A DNA stretch of 64,000 nt, taken from Syngnathus acus (lineage: Eukaryota; Chordata; Actinopteri; Syngnathiformes; Syngnathidae). The position numbers and the translations under genes were made by a program. The notes beneath the pieces are model-generated. The model had not been told where the DNA came from and made no database searches. It saw only the letters and a program-made list of their open reading frames with translations. Location: contig NC_051097.1 of assembly GCF_901709675.1 (NCBI RefSeq), forward strand, positions 3,460,539-3,524,538. Direction: 5' to 3'. This document shows positions 58,739-64,000 of the stretch, in pieces (position 1 is the stretch's first letter; each line of letters opens with the position of its first letter).

Positions 58739-58985
58739 GGCTATGTCCAGCAGTGGAAAAAAGTTGTTAAAATGGAGTACTGAGGGTTTTTTTTTTTTTT
58801 AAATTAAATATGACATAAATTATAAGATGGACATCAGCAGTGATGGCACTTTGGTCATGGACTATGGCTATGTCCAGCAGTGGAAAAAAGAAGTTAAAAT
58901 GGAGTACTGAGGCTTTTTTTTTTTTTATAAATTAAATATGTCAAATTATAAGCTGGACATCAGCAATGATGGCACTTTGGTCAAC
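58739..58985. repeat. Tandem duplication of a ~126-bp unit
   Basis: The unit GGCTATGTCCAGCAGTGGAA through GATGGCACTTTGGTCA occurs at 58739-58858 and again at 58865-58983. The copies differ in the T-run length, in GTTGTT against GAAGTT, and in a few bases. It lies in niban2 intron 5. Confidence 0.9.
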
Positions 58986-61900
58986 TTAAATTCAGAATAC
59001 TTAGTGCCTTGTAATTATGAAGAGTTTTATTAGTTCCAACACAACGTGGTACTTAAAAGTCTGCGCTCATTTATTATTTATAAAACCTATTCCCAAGCTA
59101 ATATTTAATCTTAGAGGGATACAAAATAATACATTTTCTTAAAAAAAAAGAAATTGTGATCTCCAACGTTTTTTTCCACGATGCCAAGCAAAATGCATTT
59201 TGGTGCCCCATTGGTATGTGCATGTTATTCAATTGAGGTAATTGCCCACCAATATGCAAATGAGCACTTTGCAACATCATAGATAAACAACATCTAATTC
59301 ACCAACACCAGCCGCACACAGTTTTGGGGGGTGCAAACAAAAAGCTAAAAAATGCTGGTGTGAAATTGGCACTAATTAGTAAAATCTTTATTTAGCATGT
59401 GGTCGCATTGCCAGAGCAATTTGGGGGAACAAGACATTCATCTATCCTTCCGGCATCCTCACGATGGCATGTAGTCCTGATGCAGTTGAGAATCACTGCT
59501 CGATGGCATACTACAAAATACTTGCTCTCAGTATTTTTTTTCTAGCAGATACTAATTTGATAACAATGCAACACACTGACTGCAGTAGTACACACACCAA
59601 TGAAAATCTAGCAATTAAGTAACCTCATTCACAAAAACTCATCGTTAGTCAAGTTAGTCTAATCATAACAGACACGATATAGATGTTGTGTAAAGGGTAT
59701 AGTATTCATTTATGTTGAGCACTGTATACAAGCATGAGGTTTTACTGTACATGCATGGAGCTGTGAAGACACACCTTAACACCAACCAGCGATTCCGATC
59801 AACGCTCCAAGGCTTTCTTTATAGTAGCTAATATTTAACTTATTATAATAGATCTTGATGTGTGCCAAAGGTTACAGTGAAAACTGAATTCTTATTTAGT
59901 GAATGGTTATCTTTTAGCTTCAAATGATGCAAGAAATAGAAGCACAATTTGTTGGGGGTTTTTCACTTCATAATCTTATCTCAATATTCCCATATGCAGT
60001 TGGGTACATACCCCAAGTGCTGGAACGAGTTACGTGGCATTTTTCTTTTAAAATGTCATTTAAATTCAACAATTTCAGAATAGCCCAATTTGGTTAGGGA
60101 GGAATTAACGTTGACTTTAAATACACATACCTGAAAGCATCCCGAAAAGTGGAATTTTCCTTACGCCATATTGATGCATTCCTATGCCCAAACCAGACGT
60201 AGGGTGTAAACGTGTTAGAAGAACAACTAGTGCATGCATTTTGGCCATAAAAGAAAACCAGTCCCTGCCTGGACCCAGCCTTGTTCAACCTTTTACTTCT
60301 CAACACAACGTGTTTGGGCATGCTCACTTAGTTCCTGATTTACATTCCATCTGTGAGCCTGGGTTTCAAGAACATGTCATGAGGAACCCAGACAGTGTTG
60401 GTCTTTCATGATAGCAATGGCATGCAGAGGTTAATTGCATCACTGTGAATTGATGACATTCATGGCTTTACGTTAACAAGCCCAGTCTCAACTTTGTCAT
60501 TTTAAAGAAAAACAGAACAGGCAAAAACTTTTCCCGGAGGTCATAAAATTACTTTACGGATATGACACTTGCCCTTTATGCAGGCAATTTAAAAATGTGT
60601 TCTGATTAGCTCAGTGCACCCTGTTTTCTTCAAGGGAACATCAAATTTTACAATCCAAACCTTGCCTCTTTTATTGCAGATGAGGCAAAAGCGTATAGTA
60701 GGGCAACATTGACGTTGGTAATGAAATAAATCCAAGCTCTAGCACTTACTCTCAGTTGTCACACACACTAATTTTGTAGCAAAACATTCGGCACTTTTCC
60801 AAAGCTATCATACATGATGCATGACTGAGTGAATTCTTCATAGGGAATCAATTAACAGCTACAGACCACATGAGTAAGCAAAAACTGTTTATGCAGGGCA
60901 GTTGTCAGCTGAATACAAAAAACGACTGGGATGCTTAATGAGTTAAAAATAACTCAAATACACTAGAGGCCTTAATGATTTGCACAGTGCCATGTAAATC
61001 ATTTCTGCTCAACAGTGACCTCATCGCCCAGAAAGCTGGGGTTTATGTGTCACTATGAATGTACACCGCAGAATTAAACCATGAGCTGACCTAAATGTGC
61101 GCCTTGGCAGGAGACTCATGGTAGAGAGCACATACAAGTACCAAAAAAGGATTTTGAATTTATCATATTGTACACATCATTAAAGTATGGGGCTTTCTGA
61201 ATTATCAGGAAGAAAGGGCAAATTGTAAAAAGGTTGAACTGAGTTTGCCCTATATTGTAGAAAAAAAAAGTTTTTGCGTATAAAAACGGCACTTGTGTAA
61301 CTAGATATGTTAAGTACGGTGTGTTTTGGAGACCTCATTTACTCATGCGTTACGTTGCTAACCTTTAAATATGACTTTGCTCTGAGACCAACATGAAATA
61401 GTTTGGTCTCCACTCTGATGAACCAGGGTCTCATATTTGCAGTTCGAGGCACCTATGAGTTCCCACGGGCCTCCAGAACACCATCAATCACAGCCAACAC
61501 TCCTCCCCCTTCAGCTATTTAAACATACTTGCTTTCCTTGTGCCTTTGCATACAGATATCAGAATACATGTAAAGCATTTTAATGTACAGTATTTGTAGA
61601 AAGACCACTGCATCTCAGCAACATCTAGACACAATTTTGGTACCCCTCTGTTAATGAAATAAAAAGACTCAATGGCCATTAAAATATAATCAAACGGATA
61701 ATTATTCCCAATATTTCTTTTGAGTTGGCCCTTAAGTGGGCATTGCGTGATATGAACAACTGTTGTGGAAGCTAGCTTGACTTGGCTGGCTTGAGCGCAG
61801 TCGAGCGTGTACCACACGAGAACCTTCCCTGCATAGGCCGACAGTTGTGGGGTGGTGTGGTGGTGGCTAGCCGGTGACAAGGTGGTGGGCTTGGGCAGCC

Positions 61901-62004
61901 ATTTTGCTGTATGCAAATTATAAAAAAAAGCAAGACTGGAATTTGCCACAATTCATAACGACAAAACGTCGAAGAGCATTTACTTTGAATGTATGATATA
62001 CTGT

Positions 62005-62400
62005 GTATATACTAAAGCGGGAGCTTTTTGGCAAGGCCCAACAAATTCTGTGTTCACAGACATAAAAATGAAAAATAATAAGAAACAAGACATTGTCTTT
62101 ACTGTAAAACATGGAGGAGGCTCAGTTATGTTCTGGGTATGCTTTGCTTTTTCTGGAACAGACCTCCTTGAATCTGTGCAGAGTACAATGCAATCTCAAG
62201 ACTATCAAGGCATTCTGTCTGTAGAGAAATGTGCCAAAAACATTGGTCTCTGTCAAAGCTCTAAGGTCTAACAAACAAAATATTAATCCAAAACACACAA
62301 CTAATAACATACAAGAATGACTACCAGCAAGACATTAGACTTTTCTCAAGTGGCCGTCTATAAGCCATAAATTCTTTTGGTGTCGAAACATGCTGTCTGG
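62005..62400 (+). mobile_element. Tc1-like transposase fragment
   Basis: The frame VKHGGGSVMFWVCFAFSGTD (62106-62165) is the Tc1 'HGGGSVM.WG' block, followed by a segment ending in DYQGIL. Later 'AACACACAACTAATAACATA' and 'CTTTTCTCAAGTGGCC' continue the family pattern with frame breaks. It is a partial copy with no termini visible. Confidence 0.75.
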
Positions 62401-63532
62401 AAACATCTGTTTGTTTTGGTTGTGAGTATTTCATTCCCTAAGATAGGGGTATCGAGAATTTTGTCCACGTTTGTACCGCATATGGGATCGGTTCATATCA
62501 TTTTATGTATAGATCATTTTTAGACTCGAGGTATTATTTGAACCATTTGATAAAACATGAAGGACATCGGACCTAGATGATCACAATTACTGACCCCTGA
62601 TCTATGGTATTATTGCAGTATCGTACAGAAGTGTACTTTGTCATGCTAAGAGGTCCTCAAAATCATATGGTTGATTTATTTACCTACACTTGAAGAGATA
62701 AATATCAGAAACACCTCTATGAACACAAACAAATATATAAGAATGTGAAGTTTATCAAACTAAATTTCACATGTATGTACAAATACTTTAAAGCCTTGAT
62801 TTGATTGTTTAGATAATCTTAGATAAGCTTAGATAGGGCCGTTGTCTGGTGACTTTGAAGGCCTGGGAATTTTTTGTTAAATAGATCAAATAGAGTGCAG
62901 TGAGCCCGGCAAGTAGGGAAATACCTCCAAATTTATGCCGTGGTAAGTGCTGCCACATGTTCTATTTATACACAGTGTACACAGTCACTGCAGAGGAACT
63001 GTATAGTCTAGTGGTTAAACTGTTTGGCATGGGGACCAAAAAGATTATTAGATGTAAAAAGACATGGCTTGTCAGGAATAAAAAAAAAACGCAGGATTGG
63101 GATTAAAGAATCCTACGTCAATACTTATGATACTCCATATGCAACCATAATTATGAACCAAAACATAACCAAAGATAATATTTGAATTTTTTTGTTACAG
63201 CTTGTTAAACCAATCAAATTTTATAAAGACTGAGCTAAAACAGGTCTGACCTGTACCTGTGCATCACGTACCTCACAATTTGGATACCGTCTCACTTTGT
63301 CACAAAGCAATAAATTGGGCTTTCACAAAGTCAACTGTGGCGCATGTTTCCTTAAGTTAGAGCGAAACTTCAAATATTTCTGTTTTCTCTTCCTGCCTCA
63401 ACTTCACACATCATCAGCTATTTTCCCAGGTTCAGAAGGTCAAGTAGGGCAAAGTTGGTGTCATACAACACTTGTGTTTGGCTGTTGTGATTGTGTTGTG
63501 TTGCAGTGCTTCTCAATTATTTTCAATTATTA

Positions 63533-63573
63533 CGCCCCCCCCCTGCCCCCCCCCCTAACTCCCCCCCCCCCAT
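63533..63573. repeat. C-rich low-complexity tract
   Basis: Runs of 6-11 C occur ('CGCCCCCCCCCTGCC' and following). The composition resembles the C-rich ends of the hAT element at 56859-57698 (CGCCCCCC after CAGTGCTTCTCAA at 63504), so it may be a relic of a related insertion. Confidence 0.7.
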
Positions 63574-64000
63574 TTTCGCTGGTATAGAAAGGCGTAAACC
63601 TGGCAACATGTCTGATTTATTCTTCTAAGACTCAGTCTAGCATCTACATGTAAAATTTACCCAAGATCATCGTCCACTGGCCCCTTTCACCCATCACTGC
63701 AAAATTATCAGGGAGGGGCACCTTCCTGTCTGGCTCACACTGCCCCCTCCTACCAACAATTCCTTACTCACTTCCTGACTTTGTCAGCCTCCTCTGAGTC
63801 AAAGACCTGGAATGACAACACTGGCTTGTTCATAGTTTGAGGTAAAGTTTTAAGTGACAAGTGACAAAACAGAATCATAAGAGCAATTTGCCAAAAATAA
63901 AAATGTTAGCTCTTCTTACGTCTTCTTACACAAGATCTTATTTAAAGAGAATAATTTCAATAAAGGTGAACTACTAATCACAAAGTAATTATCAATGTCT

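Larger units (their letters stand above)
56443..64000. other. niban2: niban2 intron 5 (continues beyond the window)
   Basis: I find no further niban2 exon before the right edge. The interval holds Tc1 relics (56560-57965 split, 62005-62400), hAT and pogo-like fragments, the 58739 duplication, a tRNA-like SINE candidate at 62990-63050 (TAGTCTAGTGGTTAAAC resembles an A box) and a C-rich run at 63533-63573. Stretches 59000-61900 show nothing I recognise. Confidence 0.6.

Noticed and set aside
62985-63055. tRNA-like stretch with TAGTCTAGTGGTTAA
   Set aside because: An A-box-like string is present, but I could not find a matching B box or cloverleaf; at most a decayed SINE.
63420-63470. Possible niban2 exon after TTTTCCCAG
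   Set aside because: The in-phase translation does not resemble the expected next niban segment.

Overview
The window is vertebrate nuclear DNA, most likely from a ray-finned (teleost) fish. It has long interrupted genes with GT-AG introns and many fish-type DNA transposon relics (Tc1/mariner, pogo/Tigger-like, hAT, piggyBac). Its microsatellites and AT-rich introns fit the same picture. I cannot name the species. Three protein-coding genes could be read exon by exon, with phases that join correctly throughout.

Layout: positions 1-5787 hold no gene I can support. akna (+ strand) has 21 coding exons from 5788 to 17575 (1209 codons before the stop). From 17576 to about 21400 lies an intergenic stretch with a 326-bp hAT MITE and a decayed piggyBac element. 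stxbp1 (Munc18-1, - strand) runs from its ATG at 45071 down to two alternative terminal exons at 27769-27660 and 23084-23002. These give predicted proteins of 603 and 594 residues. A 1.4-kb divergent promoter interval (45072-46502) separates it from niban2 (+ strand). The first five coding exons of niban2 (46503-56442) are present and the rest lies beyond the right edge. akna and stxbp1 are convergent; stxbp1 and niban2 are head-to-head.

Functionally the three genes are not a pathway. akna encodes a centrosomal/microtubule-organising protein first described as an AT-hook factor. stxbp1 encodes the syntaxin-binding SM protein needed for synaptic vesicle fusion. niban2 encodes a PH-domain cytoplasmic/junctional protein. 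Linkage of stxbp1 and niban2 is also known in mammals.

The most unusual structures are: a 1.37-kb near-perfect inverted repeat inside a transposon in akna intron 2; a 49-nt perfect hairpin in niban2 intron 2; a GC-AG intron in niban2; a Tc1 relic split by a hAT element with an exact 8-bp target duplication; two 326-bp hAT MITEs in opposite orientation on either side of stxbp1; a hammerhead-ribozyme-like motif in stxbp1 intron 1; and an unidentified exon-like reading frame at 51187-51354. I found no convincing previously undescribed multigene system.
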